A program made the position numbers and the translations under genes. Positions 53,372-62,152 of a stretch of 64,000 bases of DNA are shown one piece after another. Each line of letters opens with the position of its first letter. Position 1 is the first letter of the stretch. The notes beneath the pieces are model-generated. The model was not told where the DNA came from, searched no databases, and saw nothing but the letters and a program-made list of their open reading frames with translations. Location of the stretch: positions 1 to 64,000 of the forward strand of contig WRIY01000001.1 of the NCBI GenBank assembly GCA_009782515.1, in the 5' to 3' direction. Source of the DNA: Eubacteriaceae bacterium (lineage in GTDB: Bacteria; Bacillota; Clostridia; Eubacteriales; Anaerofustaceae).

Positions 53372-53753
53372 ATTTTAGCGTTCGCACTTACTTGCCATTC
53401 AACGCAAATGCCTTCTGACAATAAAAGGCATTCACCGCTAATGCCCACAAGCATTCACTAGCTCGCCAAGCAGCAGACAGTATAGCCAAGGCAATGCGCT
53501 TTAAAACGCAAGCTGCCCCCAACACCCCAAATGGCAGGCTACTCACAGTCGATTTCTTTTATTAGGCTATTTGCGAAAGTGGGGAGCCACGGGCTGGCTT
53601 GGCATAATTCTATGTGATTGGAATGGCCAATGGCCTACTCAACTCCACGGCACAATCTCCGGAACAGGTCGCGAATCAGATTGGAATGGCTTATAGGCAC
53701 AGCATGCAAGAAGCTATTATCAAATATAGCTACGAATTTTAATGCTATAGCAG
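53372..53753. other. Intergenic region with hairpin
   Basis: AATGCCTT (53407-53414) pairs with AAGGCATT (53425-53432) about 40 bases after the ATPase stop, a possible U-less terminator. Otherwise nothing recognised; an overlapping 205-codon frame at 53618-54235 is the shadow of the GLUG protein. Confidence 0.4.
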
Positions 53754-54701
53754 CTAACAGCACTCTACCGGCGATTCATACCCTTGTACAACCGTGCCAA
53801 TGCTGCTTGCCCTGCCAACTATGGCGCCCTTATACTTCGGCGCGCTTACCATGCATGACTCGCTGTTATTGCCTTCGATCCTATTTGCTATCGGAAAGTT
53901 GCCTTTCATATCCCCGCATATGCCTCCAGCCAAGCTGCTATAGGCAACAACAGATCCATTTTTCGTGCAGGAAGCAATGCTGCTGCTGCCAACCACAGCG
54001 CTTCTCATACGGCCGCAAATGCCGCCGACGCAGCTGTTTCCCTCAATTTCAGCGCTGCTTATGCAGTTTGATATTTCAACCCAGCAAGCATCGCCGCAAA
54101 TGCCGCCAACAGCGACATTGCCTTTTACATACCCGAAATTTCCGCAGCTTATTATTTGCGCGTTGGTTGCAGCGCCAACGATCCCCCCGCTGGCAAGCGC
54201 CGGCTTTAGCTTTGATATCAGGGATGCATTATTAATGCAGCCTTCAAAGCGAGATCCAAATGCTTCGCCGCATATTCCCCCGTCATAAGCGCCTTGGGCT
54301 GCAATGATGTTTGCATTATTAATTATCTTTGAAAATACTGTTTGGGAAGCATATGCAGCTATGCAGCCGCAGCCGCGGATTTCGCCTGACACGGTTACTG
54401 CTTCAAACGTGCAGCTGTCAGCCAGAAGGCACAAAGCTGCAGCATTATTTGTTGAGTCGATAAAAGCTGAAAGCGCGAGATTTTCAACATGGGATTCGGC
54501 AAGCCGCGAAAACAAGGGCTCTGTAAGCCCTGAAAGCATATAGCCATTGCCGAAAAGCGATATAGGGCGCTGTGGCGAAATGCTCTTAAAAGAATCCCGC
54601 AGCTTAATATCGCATTCCAGAACGTATTCACTATTTCCTGGGGAATATGCCTTTTTGCCTATATTCCCAAGCTCTTCTTCGGTCCATATGGCGATTGGCA
54701 T
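53754..54701 (-). CDS. GLUG-type repeat protein without signal peptide
   Basis: A 315-residue predicted beta-helix built from about six GGICG-type turns (DGGICGEAFG, VGGICGDACW, VGGICGRMRS, AGGICGDMKG and variants ending IVG), each followed by a C-I-N or N-x-A strand, as in GLUG-motif adhesins. It has no signal peptide and no anchor, unlike most GLUG proteins. AAGGCGG lies six bases before the ATG, and CATACTATA about 31 bases upstream resembles a sigma-K -10 element. Possibly a spore-layer protein (inference). Confidence 0.65.
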   Translation of the reverse strand: MPIAIWTEEELGNIGKKAYSPGNSEYVLECDIKLRDSFKSISPQRPISLFGNGYMLSGLTEPLFSRLAESHVENLALSAFIDSTNNAAALCLLADSCTFEAVTVSGEIRGCGCIAAYASQTVFSKIINNANIIAAQGAYDGGICGEAFGSRFEGCINNASLISKLKPALASGGIVGAATNAQIISCGNFGYVKGNVAVGGICGDACWVEISNCISSAEIEGNSCVGGICGRMRSAVVGSSSIASCTKNGSVVAYSSLAGGICGDMKGNFPIANRIEGNNSESCMVSAPKYKGAIVGRASSIGTVVQGYESPVECC

Positions 54702-54931
54702 TGCTTGCCGCCTTATTATAGTATTCTACGCTATAGTATGGATGATCAGCCCAAATGATTGCTTCTTTGGCAGCTATATACCATGATTTGAATAAATTTT
54801 GTGTAAGTTGCAGCATTTTATTGCCGAGGTGAAGCGCAGAGATTGTGAAAGAGCCAAATGCAAAAAGCTGCATAAGCATCAGCATAAAATATGCACATGC
54901 ATATGCATATGTTTCGGGCGGGCTGTATATG

Positions 54932-55789
54932 TCACATAAGCTCGCTGCGCATAGCTTCATGAAGCCTTGCAAAATCGTTGATTTCAAGCTTTTCTGCCCG
55001 CTCGCTCGGGCTGATATCCGCCTTCTGAAGTATATTCGAAGCCAGCTCTTTGCTAATGCTGTATGATGCAGAAAGGTTGTTGGCAAGAGTTTTTCGCCGC
55101 ATGCCAAAGCACCCGTGAACGAGCTTGCTGAGCTCGTCTTTGCTTATGTCGCCAGCAAGAGGCTTAGGCCGCCTGTTAAGCGCAAGCGCAGTGCTCTCAA
55201 CTTTTGGCGCAGGGAAAAAGCAGTTAGGCGATATGGCGAAAAGAACCTCAGCTTCGTACAGGTTGCCAAGCAGAATGCTAAAAGCGCCATACTGCTTGCT
55301 GCCGACTTTTGCAGCGATTCGATCAGCCACTTCCTTTTGCATTGTCGCCACAATTCTCTCCGGCGGGTTTTCAGCAAACGCCAACTTGGAGAGTATTGGC
55401 GTTGAGATATAGTAGGGAAGGTTAGAAACAGCTGCGTAGCTTTCGCTCATGCCCCGCATAACATTCACCATGTCAAGCTTCAGGAAATCGCCATGCACGA
55501 TCGATACATTCGGATATGTTTGAAACTCTTCTACAAGCATCTTTACTACAAACGGATCAATTTCAACAAGGATAAGCTTTTCAAGCTTTTCAGCCAGTAA
55601 TTCAGACAGTGCGCCAGCCCCTGCGCCAATCTCAATAGCATTGGAATGGCCGTTTACGAGCGCAGCGTCTACTATCATAGAAGCAATATTGCCATCAATG
55701 AGAAAATTCTGCCCAAGCCTTTTTTTAAAAAAGAAGCCATGCCTGGCCAGTGCGGCGAGTATATACTGCTTGCTTGTCAGCCTTCCCAT
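54932..55789 (-). CDS. ksgA: 16S rRNA dimethyladenosine methyltransferase
   Basis: 285 residues. RLGQNFLIDGNI, the SAM loop IEIGAGAGALSELL, VEIDPF and the catalytic N-L-P-Y-Y in SNLPYYISTPIL are KsgA/RsmA hallmarks. It dimethylates two adjacent adenosines near the 3' end of 16S rRNA. The start is four bases after the stop of the flippase gene, so they form an operon. A long C-terminal helical domain is complete. Confidence 0.94.
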   Translation of the reverse strand: MGRLTSKQYILAALARHGFFFKKRLGQNFLIDGNIASMIVDAALVNGHSNAIEIGAGAGALSELLAEKLEKLILVEIDPFVVKMLVEEFQTYPNVSIVHGDFLKLDMVNVMRGMSESYAAVSNLPYYISTPILSKLAFAENPPERIVATMQKEVADRIAAKVGSKQYGAFSILLGNLYEAEVLFAISPNCFFPAPKVESTALALNRRPKPLAGDISKDELSKLVHGCFGMRRKTLANNLSASYSISKELASNILQKADISPSERAEKLEINDFARLHEAMRSELM

Positions 55790-55792
55790 AGA

Positions 55793-57367
55793 TCAGCCCC
55801 GCATCGACGACAGCTCGTCGATTGTTACTGCTTTTGCCAATACAACAATAGCAGCATATACAGCGATGGCAACAGGGATTGCTGCGATGCAAGCCAGCTT
55901 TTCGCCTATATAGCGCTCAAAGAGCCTGAATGAAGCAAGAGCGCAAACGCCCATTACTGCTGATGCAACAGCGGCTATGGCTGTCGGGGCGAGGACTCCC
56001 TTAATGCCCACATGCTTTACTGTTGAAATGAGATTGAGCACGAATATTATTGCTGATGCTGCAATAGATGAAGCAATCGCGCCGTATATGTTTATGGATG
56101 GTATCTTAATCAATATGATGTTCATAAATAGCTTGGCGGAAACGCCTATAGTCATGTTGACAATAGGCTCATACATTCTTCCTGCTCCCTGCAAAATTCC
56201 TTGAAGCGCTGTCATCGCCACAGTAAAGACCGTTACATAGGCAAGGCTTGCCAGCAGTGGCGCTGAGGCTCTTGAGCCTGCCCCAAATACGAGAGCCATT
56301 ATCGGCTCGCTCAGTACAGACAGCCCGACTGATGCCGGCAATGATATCAAAAGCGACAGCTTCAAAGCGAGCGAAGCCATCTTTGAGGCGCTTGCCCTGT
56401 CCCCCTGCGCCAGCGCTGCTGAAATAGCAGGCACTAGGCTTGTTGACAGTGAAGTGCCCAGTACAAACGGGACATTAACGAGCGTTTGCGCTTTTCCGTC
56501 AAGAGCGCCAAACAGCGAGCTTGCGGTATCATGCGAGAACCCGACCGATCTCAGGCCGTTGATAACTGTTACTGAATTAATGATGCCCATTGAGGAAGTG
56601 ACAAGGCTGCCAATGGCAATTGGCAGGGCGATCGACAGCAGCGTTGCATATATGCCTTTGTTGGGCTCTTTGCTGAATGCAGCCAACCCTTCTTTGGGCA
56701 ATTGCCTGTTATGCGAGTAAGCGATCACTGCCATATAAGCAAGCGCTGCAACTGCTCCGGCAGTTGCGCCGGACGAGGCGAGCCCTGCTGCAAGCGCTAC
56801 ATCGCTTGAATTTCCCATAGCCCAGTAAGCCAGCCCGACCCCCACAGCCACTCTAAGCGCTTGCTCAATTATTTGGGAAACGCTTGTTGGCGCCATCCTC
56901 TGCATTCCCTGGAGATACCCGCGGTATGCCGAAAGCAATGCAACGGCCAATGGGGCAGGGGAGAGGAACAAAAAGCTGTAATAGCTCTCGCTGATCGTCT
57001 TTTCAGTAATGGCTCTTGCCCCAAGCAGCATTGCAAGCGATGCTATAAGCCCCAGGCTTGCCAGCAGCCTTGTTGCAAGGGAGAGTACCTGGCTGGTCCC
57101 TTTGTAGTTGCCTACGCTTGCCCGTTCGCTTACCAGCTTGCTGACTGCCAGCGGCAAGCCAATCGTAGAAAGCGAAAGGAATGCCGAATACCATTGGTAT
57201 GCAAGCGTATAGTATCCAAACCCGACATCGCCAAGAATATTGGCAATGGGCACTCGAAAAAACATTCCCAAGAATTTTGCAAACACGCCGCCTACAGCAA
57301 GTGCAGCGGCCCCACTAAGAAAGCTTCCCTGTTTTGTTCGTTTTGTCCGCACAGGCTTTATTGACAT
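55793..57367 (-). CDS. SpoVB-like MOP flippase (polysaccharide/lipid II type)
   Basis: A 524-residue protein with about 14 membrane segments of the MOP/MATE superfamily. The opening SGAAALAVGGVFAKFLGMFFRVPIANILG, then GFGYYTLAYQWYSAFLSLSTIGLPLAVSKLVSE (read in pieces), is typical of SpoVB/YtgP/MurJ-like flippases of Firmicutes. It likely moves lipid-linked cell-wall precursors, perhaps in spore cortex synthesis. It is followed at once by ksgA. The basic N-terminus (KPVRTKRTKQ) is cytoplasmic. Confidence 0.85.
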   Translation of the reverse strand: MSIKPVRTKRTKQGSFLSGAAALAVGGVFAKFLGMFFRVPIANILGDVGFGYYTLAYQWYSAFLSLSTIGLPLAVSKLVSERASVGNYKGTSQVLSLATRLLASLGLIASLAMLLGARAITEKTISESYYSFLFLSPAPLAVALLSAYRGYLQGMQRMAPTSVSQIIEQALRVAVGVGLAYWAMGNSSDVALAAGLASSGATAGAVAALAYMAVIAYSHNRQLPKEGLAAFSKEPNKGIYATLLSIALPIAIGSLVTSSMGIINSVTVINGLRSVGFSHDTASSLFGALDGKAQTLVNVPFVLGTSLSTSLVPAISAALAQGDRASASKMASLALKLSLLISLPASVGLSVLSEPIMALVFGAGSRASAPLLASLAYVTVFTVAMTALQGILQGAGRMYEPIVNMTIGVSAKLFMNIILIKIPSINIYGAIASSIAASAIIFVLNLISTVKHVGIKGVLAPTAIAAVASAVMGVCALASFRLFERYIGEKLACIAAIPVAIAVYAAIVVLAKAVTIDELSSMRG

Positions 57368-57391
57368 TTTTTCTGCCTTTCCGAAAATTAA

Positions 57392-57412
57392 GAAGCCTCG
57401 CCAGCGGGCGAG
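57392..57412 (-). terminator. Hairpin between khpA and the flippase gene
   Basis: GCCTCGC and GCGAGGC pair around a 7-base loop. On the minus strand a weak U-rich stretch (TTCTTAATTTT) follows, so it may partly end the ylxM-ffh-rpsP-khpA transcript. Confidence 0.55.
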
Positions 57413-57422
57413 GCGCGTTGGG

Positions 57423-57677
57423 CTATTCTATATCCAGCTCTACAAACATGTCCTCTTTGGCAGCATATGCCTTCAGAACAGTGCGAATTGACTTAGCTAT
57501 TCTCCCCTGCTTGCCGATAACCTTGCCCATGTCATTTTGGCTGACATGCAGCTTAACTGTAACAGTTGATCCTTTTCTCCTTTCGGAGACGGCAACTTCC
57601 TGCGGATTTTCAACAAGCGGAAGCACAATGGCTTCTACAAGGTTCTTTACATCAAAGCTATCGTTGCGCTGCGCCAT
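57423..57677 (-). CDS. khpA: KH-domain RNA-binding protein KhpA
   Basis: 84 residues with one KH domain; the G-x-x-G loop is in VIGKQGRIAKSI. KhpA pairs with KhpB (Jag) in Gram-positives to bind RNA and influence division and envelope growth. It starts on the last base of the rpsP stop, the usual order in Firmicutes. Confidence 0.93.
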   Translation of the reverse strand: MAQRNDSFDVKNLVEAIVLPLVENPQEVAVSERRKGSTVTVKLHVSQNDMGKVIGKQGRIAKSIRTVLKAYAAKEDMFVELDIE

Positions 57678-57916
57678 TAAAGTATTCCATTTTTCTTAAA
57701 AATCGCTCGTACAGTGTCAGTTGGCTGTGCGCCAACAGCAAGCCACTTTTTGGCTTTTTCATGATCAATGACAACTTCCTTTTCGCCAACAGGCTTGTAT
57801 GTCCCAATTTCTTCAATCGGCTTTCCATCGCGGCGGGTTCTTTCATCAGCCACCACGATGCGATAGAATGGCTTTTTCTTTGCTCCCATTCTCTTAAGCC
57901 TTATTTTTACTGCCAT
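57677..57916 (-). CDS. rpsP: 30S ribosomal protein S16
   Basis: 79 residues: [31 protein letters not shown] is unmistakable S16 text (quoted in family terms: [17 protein letters not shown]). It binds 16S rRNA in 30S assembly. GGAGGGAG precedes the ATG. It lies between ffh and khpA as in many Firmicutes. Confidence 0.97.
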   Translation of the reverse strand: MAVKIRLKRMGAKKKPFYRIVVADERTRRDGKPIEEIGTYKPVGEKEVVIDHEKAKKWLAVGAQPTDTVRAIFKKNGIL

Positions 57917-57988
57917 AATGCGCTCCCTCCTTTAATAATATTCATTCTTTTGCTGCCAAATGACTAAGCGCAGCATTGCAATTGATTG

Positions 57989-59314
57989 CTATAGCTGAAA
58001 CGGCAAGTTGAGCCTGTTCATTCTTTTGCCTTTCTTGCCGCTTAACTGCTTGATAATCTTTCTCATCTGGTCATAGCCCTTTATGAGCTGGTTGACATCC
58101 GACACCTTTGTTCCTGAACCGGCAGCGATTCTGCGCTTTCTTGAAGCATTAAGAATCTGCGGGTTTTCGCGCTCTTTCATAGTCATGGACTGGATAATTG
58201 CCTTTGTCCTGGCTATTTCGCGCTCGTCTGCCTCTATTGGCCCCATTTTATTGGCGCCGGGTATGCTCTTTATTATTTCCTCAAGGCTTCCCATCTCACT
58301 TATCTGATCAAGCTGCTCCAGGTAGTCTTGAAGGTTGAAAGTGTTCTTTTCCAGCTTTTCAGCCATTGCCAAGGCTGCCTCTTCGTCAAAAGACGCCTGA
58401 GCCTTTTCAATCAGAGTGGCCATATCGCCCATTCCAAGGATTCTGGACGCTATCCTGTCAGGATGGAAAATTTCAAAGTCGCTAAGCTTTTCTCCGGTAG
58501 CTGCGAACTTTATCGGCTTTCCGGTGATGTATGCAACTGAAAGCGCAGCGCCGCCCCTTGCGTCACTGTCTGCTTTAGTCAGTATAAACCCGCTTATATC
58601 GATAGCCTGGCCAAATGCCTCAGCAGAGCTGACAGCTTGCTGCCCCATCATGCTGTCAACGACAAACAGGGTTTCATGCGGCTTGGCGGCTTCATATATA
58701 GCTGCTATTTCCTGCATTAGCGCTTCGTCAACATGCTGCCTTCCGGCAGTGTCGATTATTAGTATTTCGCGAGCCTGAAGCTTGGCTTCCTTGCATGCAT
58801 TCGATGCAACTTCCGCAGGCTCAAGGCCCTGTGCAGAATACATCGGCACATCGATGCTCTTTAGCAGCACTTCAAGCTGGCTGACAGCTGCAGCTCTTTT
58901 TGTATCGCATGCTGCCACCATCACCCGCTTGCCCTTGTTCTTAAAGTGCAGCGCAAGCTTGGCAGCGCTGGTTGTCTTGCCGGATCCCTGGACGCCGGCA
59001 ACCATTATGACAAACGGCGATGTTGAGCCTGTATTTATCTGCGCAGCAGTCCCGCCCAAAAGATCGCTTAGCGCTTCGTATACGATCTTTATCATTGTCT
59101 GCCCCGGTGTCAGGCTATGGAAGATGTCCGAGTCCATCGCCCTTTCCCTAACGTCTGTGAGAAAATTCTTTGCAACTTTATAGTTGACATCAGCCTCAAG
59201 CAGCGACATTCTTATCTCTCTAAGGGCAGCATCAATGTCCTTTTCAGAGAGTTTTCCACGTCCGGTCAGCTTTTTGAAGGCTTGCTGTATCTTCTCGCTT
59301 AAACTGTCAAACAT
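57989..59314 (-). CDS. ffh: Signal recognition particle protein Ffh
   Basis: 441 residues. The N domain, then the G domain with GVQGSGKTTSAAKLA, DTAGRQ, TKADSDARGG, and the methionine-rich M domain at the C-terminus (MTMKERENPQIL, later the SGTKVSDVNQLIK RNA-binding loop). It binds 4.5S RNA and targets membrane proteins co-translationally. It follows ylxM by 11 bases. No SRP RNA gene was recognised in the window. Confidence 0.96.
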   Translation of the reverse strand: MFDSLSEKIQQAFKKLTGRGKLSEKDIDAALREIRMSLLEADVNYKVAKNFLTDVRERAMDSDIFHSLTPGQTMIKIVYEALSDLLGGTAAQINTGSTSPFVIMVAGVQGSGKTTSAAKLALHFKNKGKRVMVAACDTKRAAAVSQLEVLLKSIDVPMYSAQGLEPAEVASNACKEAKLQAREILIIDTAGRQHVDEALMQEIAAIYEAAKPHETLFVVDSMMGQQAVSSAEAFGQAIDISGFILTKADSDARGGAALSVAYITGKPIKFAATGEKLSDFEIFHPDRIASRILGMGDMATLIEKAQASFDEEAALAMAEKLEKNTFNLQDYLEQLDQISEMGSLEEIIKSIPGANKMGPIEADEREIARTKAIIQSMTMKERENPQILNASRKRRIAAGSGTKVSDVNQLIKGYDQMRKIIKQLSGKKGKRMNRLNLPFQL

Positions 59315-59325
59315 AGGCTTCTACC

Positions 59326-59667
59326 TCATAGCGTATCCCGCAGCTTTTCAATTATTTCCAAAGCTTCGCTGCCATAAGACATGGCTTCGAGCCTGTCAAG
59401 CAGCTTTGTGCCTGCCTGAAGCTTTTCATAATGCCTAAGCTTTCTTTCATAGCCTTCAAGCGCCGCCTGGGCTCTCTTTACGATATCAGATGCCGCTTGC
59501 GGGCTAATGGCAAACTGCCCGGCAATCTCAGTAATAGTCAGGTCTTCGCACAGAAAGCATTCAAGCAGGCTGTTCTGCCTTTCTGTCAGCAAAGCCCCGT
59601 ACAGGTCAAGCAAAAGTGCATCTCTTATTCTTTTTTCCATTTCATACTCAGCGACATGCTTGACCAT
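59326..59667 (-). CDS. ylxM: YlxM-family DNA-binding-like protein
   Basis: 113 residues with a sigma-70 region 4-like helix-turn-helix (LTITEIAGQFAISPQAASDIVKRAQ) and the family opening VAEYEMEKRIRDALLLDLYGALLT. YlxM stimulates the SRP GTPases in streptococci. First gene of the ylxM-ffh-rpsP-khpA run. A perfect 14-bp inverted repeat lies directly upstream in its leader. Confidence 0.92.
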   Translation of the reverse strand: MVKHVAEYEMEKRIRDALLLDLYGALLTERQNSLLECFLCEDLTITEIAGQFAISPQAASDIVKRAQAALEGYERKLRHYEKLQAGTKLLDRLEAMSYGSEALEIIEKLRDTL

Positions 59668-59682
59668 TCTATCAAAGCCTCA

Positions 59683-59716
59683 AATCGAAATCAAGTGCTT
59701 CTACTTGATTTCGATT
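59683..59716 (-). promoter_or_regulatory. Perfect 14-bp inverted repeat in the ylxM leader
   Basis: AATCGAAATCAAGT (59683-59696), the loop GCTTCT and its exact complement ACTTGATTTCGATT (59703-59716). It ends 15 bases from the ylxM start codon. No U run follows, so it is a leader hairpin or an operator and not a usual terminator. Confidence 0.65.
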
Positions 59717-59958
59717 GGCATGGGGCTGCGATGATCTTTTTGCCAAAAATAACCATTGTACTTTCAGCAGAGAATTATAATCAATAAAAAATTAATAAAA
59801 TCGTAATCAACGATATAATGTCATATTTCATATTGTTATGTCATGCGTATACTTCTAAATAACCACTATTGAGAAATAATAGTGCTTTATTAGTGGTTTG
59901 TTGTATAATGATGAATAGCTTGCCATTCCTGTAAAAGGTTGGCTCAAGGAGTTTGCAT

Positions 59959-60438
59959 ATGGCGCCCAAAATTAGGCTTGTCAATAGGAAGCGCTTTGTC
60001 CTGGCTTCGCTAGCGCTTATATCATTTATTATCTTTGCCATAACTCTGATAGACTTTCTGACAACTTCAAAATCAGCATGGAGGGATATCGAAAGCAGGG
60101 AAGGCTCAGCAATTTCAAACCAGAAAATTGTCTTGGAAGCTGAGCCGAAGGAAGGCAGCATTCTATACCCTGGCAACACAATAACTGTATCAGCCCATTA
60201 CGCTTATACGCTTAAAGATACAGGCGAAAACAAGACTTTTCCAGCAGGCAAGAAAGTGGAGATGAGGTGCAGTGATCCGTCTATTGGCATCTTCAGCGAG
60301 AACTACAACCTGTTTACGATTACTCAGCAGGTTATGGAAGCTAAAGAGTTTTCAATCACGGCAACATTTGAAAATGAAGCAAAGACATTTTTGTTTAAAG
60401 TTGTGCCGTCTCCCGGCCTTATAGACACTACGAAGTAA
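59959..60438 (+). CDS. Single-pass membrane protein, unrecognised
   Basis: 159 residues. A basic start (APKIRLVNRKR), one hydrophobic helix (FVLASLALISFIIFAITLI, about 13-32), then an outward-facing beta-rich domain of about 120 residues (IVLEAEPKEGSILYPGNTI, then a later VEMRCSDPSIGIF). AAGGAG lies seven bases before this ATG, which I prefer over a TTG two codons earlier. No family recognised; the outer domain resembles an Ig-like or BIG-type fold, by impression only. Confidence 0.75.
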   Translation: MAPKIRLVNRKRFVLASLALISFIIFAITLIDFLTTSKSAWRDIESREGSAISNQKIVLEAEPKEGSILYPGNTITVSAHYAYTLKDTGENKTFPAGKKVEMRCSDPSIGIFSENYNLFTITQQVMEAKEFSITATFENEAKTFLFKVVPSPGLIDTTK

Positions 60439-60441
60439 ACT

Positions 60442-61341
60442 TCAAAAGAAAGGCATCCTTTTTTTTGGGGCTTTGATGCCAAGCGCGTCCTTGAGGGCTG
60501 GCATTTTGCTTTTCATTGCCTCATAGCCTGCATCAAAAAAATCTTGCAGCAGGCTCTGGCTGCCATTCTCAATAATGTCCAGGCCGGGCTCTATTAATAC
60601 ATCGCACATTGCCCTGTTGCGCACTTTAGCCTGGTGCGCAGCAAGGTTGGAGTATGCGCTTGCTATGTCAGTGATTGCTGATGATTTTGGAGGGGCGAAT
60701 TTTTCATTGTCCACATTGATGCCAAGCACAACCTTTATGCCGCGCTTCTTTAGAATGTCAGCAGGCAGGTTGTTTGAGGCGCCGGCATCTGCCAGAAGCA
60801 TGCTGCCGTATGCAGTCGGTGAAAATTGGCCCGGGCGCGATGAAGACGCCCTGCATGCTGAGGAGATTTTGCCGGATGACAAATAGACTTCATTGCCGCT
60901 GTTCAGATCGCATGCAACAACAATCAAGCGCGTCTTTGCCTGATCAAACGTTGAAGCGCCAAAGAGGCCTTCGCAGATTTGCTCCAAAGCCACAGAGTCC
61001 CTTTGTATTGAAACCATGATGCTTGACGGCTTAATGCCGAGCAGCCTTCCCCTGATTTCGTTTCCTGCGAATTCAGGAAGCGCTGCAACCGCTGACGGAG
61101 AGCTTTTTGCCTTCTGCATAGCGCTTGCTGCCTTCAGCGCGTATTCATATGCCTGCCAGCTTGAAATCCCCAGCGCATAGCATGCAGCAACCATGCTGCC
61201 TGTTGACGAGCCGGCTACCATGTTGGCAAGCGGTATATCTGCATCCTCTAAAGCTTTCCACGCCCCAATCTCCGCAAACCCCTTTGTCCCACCCCCGGAA
61301 AAAGCAATGCCAAAGGAAGGTATTTTGCGGAATATCTTCAT
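60442..61341 (-). CDS. Patatin-like phospholipase
   Basis: 299 residues. Oxyanion loop GGGTKG at 16-21, nucleophile Ser46 in G-S-S-T-G (44-48), and catalytic Asp185 in D-A-G, the bacterial patatin dyad. It hydrolyses acyl esters of membrane lipids. The gene converges with the membrane protein gene (3 bases apart) and starts two bases before the end of the rhomboid-like gene, so it is likely the second gene of a two-gene operon. Confidence 0.92.
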   Translation of the reverse strand: MKIFRKIPSFGIAFSGGGTKGFAEIGAWKALEDADIPLANMVAGSSTGSMVAACYALGISSWQAYEYALKAASAMQKAKSSPSAVAALPEFAGNEIRGRLLGIKPSSIMVSIQRDSVALEQICEGLFGASTFDQAKTRLIVVACDLNSGNEVYLSSGKISSACRASSSRPGQFSPTAYGSMLLADAGASNNLPADILKKRGIKVVLGINVDNEKFAPPKSSAITDIASAYSNLAAHQAKVRNRAMCDVLIEPGLDIIENGSQSLLQDFFDAGYEAMKSKMPALKDALGIKAPKKRMPFF

Positions 61342-61343
61342 TG

Positions 61344-61988
61344 CTACTTAATCTTCCTCTTATAGCTCATCCTTCGAAAATATGCTTTTATTCTGCCGAT
61401 GCCGTCTCTTCCAAAGAAGACAATAGGCGCTACCAGCGACGCAATGACTGCAAGCACGAGGCCCCAATTCCTCATAGCAATCCCCTGAAGGACAGTAACA
61501 GCCAAAAGGGCAATGTCCAGATACATGATATATTTTATTTTAATGGGAATGATCATCATGTATAGGATCTGGTAGTCCGGATAGTATATTGCAAAAGCGA
61601 TAAACAGCGAAAGCTGTATATAATATCCGGTATATAATCCCGGAGCTATAAAACTTGCTGCAATAGTGCTCAGCATGGCAAGTATATAATAAAGGGTGAA
61701 GCGGCACGTGCCCCATACGCTCTCCAGCTGCTTTCCCGTATAGTACACAAACATATAGGCTAAAGCTGTAAAGACAATGTTAGAGCTGGGTATAATGAAT
61801 ATGAATGTAATGAGCCTCCATACCTCTCCGGCCATAACTGCCTGGGCATTCATGGCCAGCAGCGGATCCAGCGGGTATCCGGTCATGCCTGCAATATAAA
61901 CTGCTGCAGAAATAATAACTATATGGCTTATTAGGTTCGATATGCCGAACCTAGGGAACTTTCGCTCAATAAGGTCTATTAACTTCAC
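61344..61988 (-). CDS. Rhomboid-fold membrane protein, catalytic residues missing
   Basis: 214 residues from a GTG at 61988 with AGGGG eight bases upstream; the longer frame to 62105 lacks support. Six hydrophobic segments with the rhomboid-like VWRLITFIFI, then YTGKQLESVWGTCRFTLYYI. The usual GxSG serine motif is replaced (QLSLFIAFAIYYPD) and no helix-6 histidine is visible, so it is probably a non-proteolytic pseudo-rhomboid. Directly upstream of the patatin gene. Confidence 0.75.
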   Translation of the reverse strand: MKLIDLIERKFPRFGISNLISHIVIISAAVYIAGMTGYPLDPLLAMNAQAVMAGEVWRLITFIFIIPSSNIVFTALAYMFVYYTGKQLESVWGTCRFTLYYILAMLSTIAASFIAPGLYTGYYIQLSLFIAFAIYYPDYQILYMMIIPIKIKYIMYLDIALLAVTVLQGIAMRNWGLVLAVIASLVAPIVFFGRDGIGRIKAYFRRMSYKRKIK

Positions 61989-62152
61989 TTTATGGCCCCT
62001 TATATTAAAATCTCTAATTATTATTATACACTCTTTTAGCATTAGCCCAATATTGCTTTGTTTTTTTCCTAGCGGATGTGGCTTGAGCCAGCTACTGGCA
62101 TACAATATAAATGCATTGTGTTATAATGTATAGTATAGAAAGGCAGAAATAT

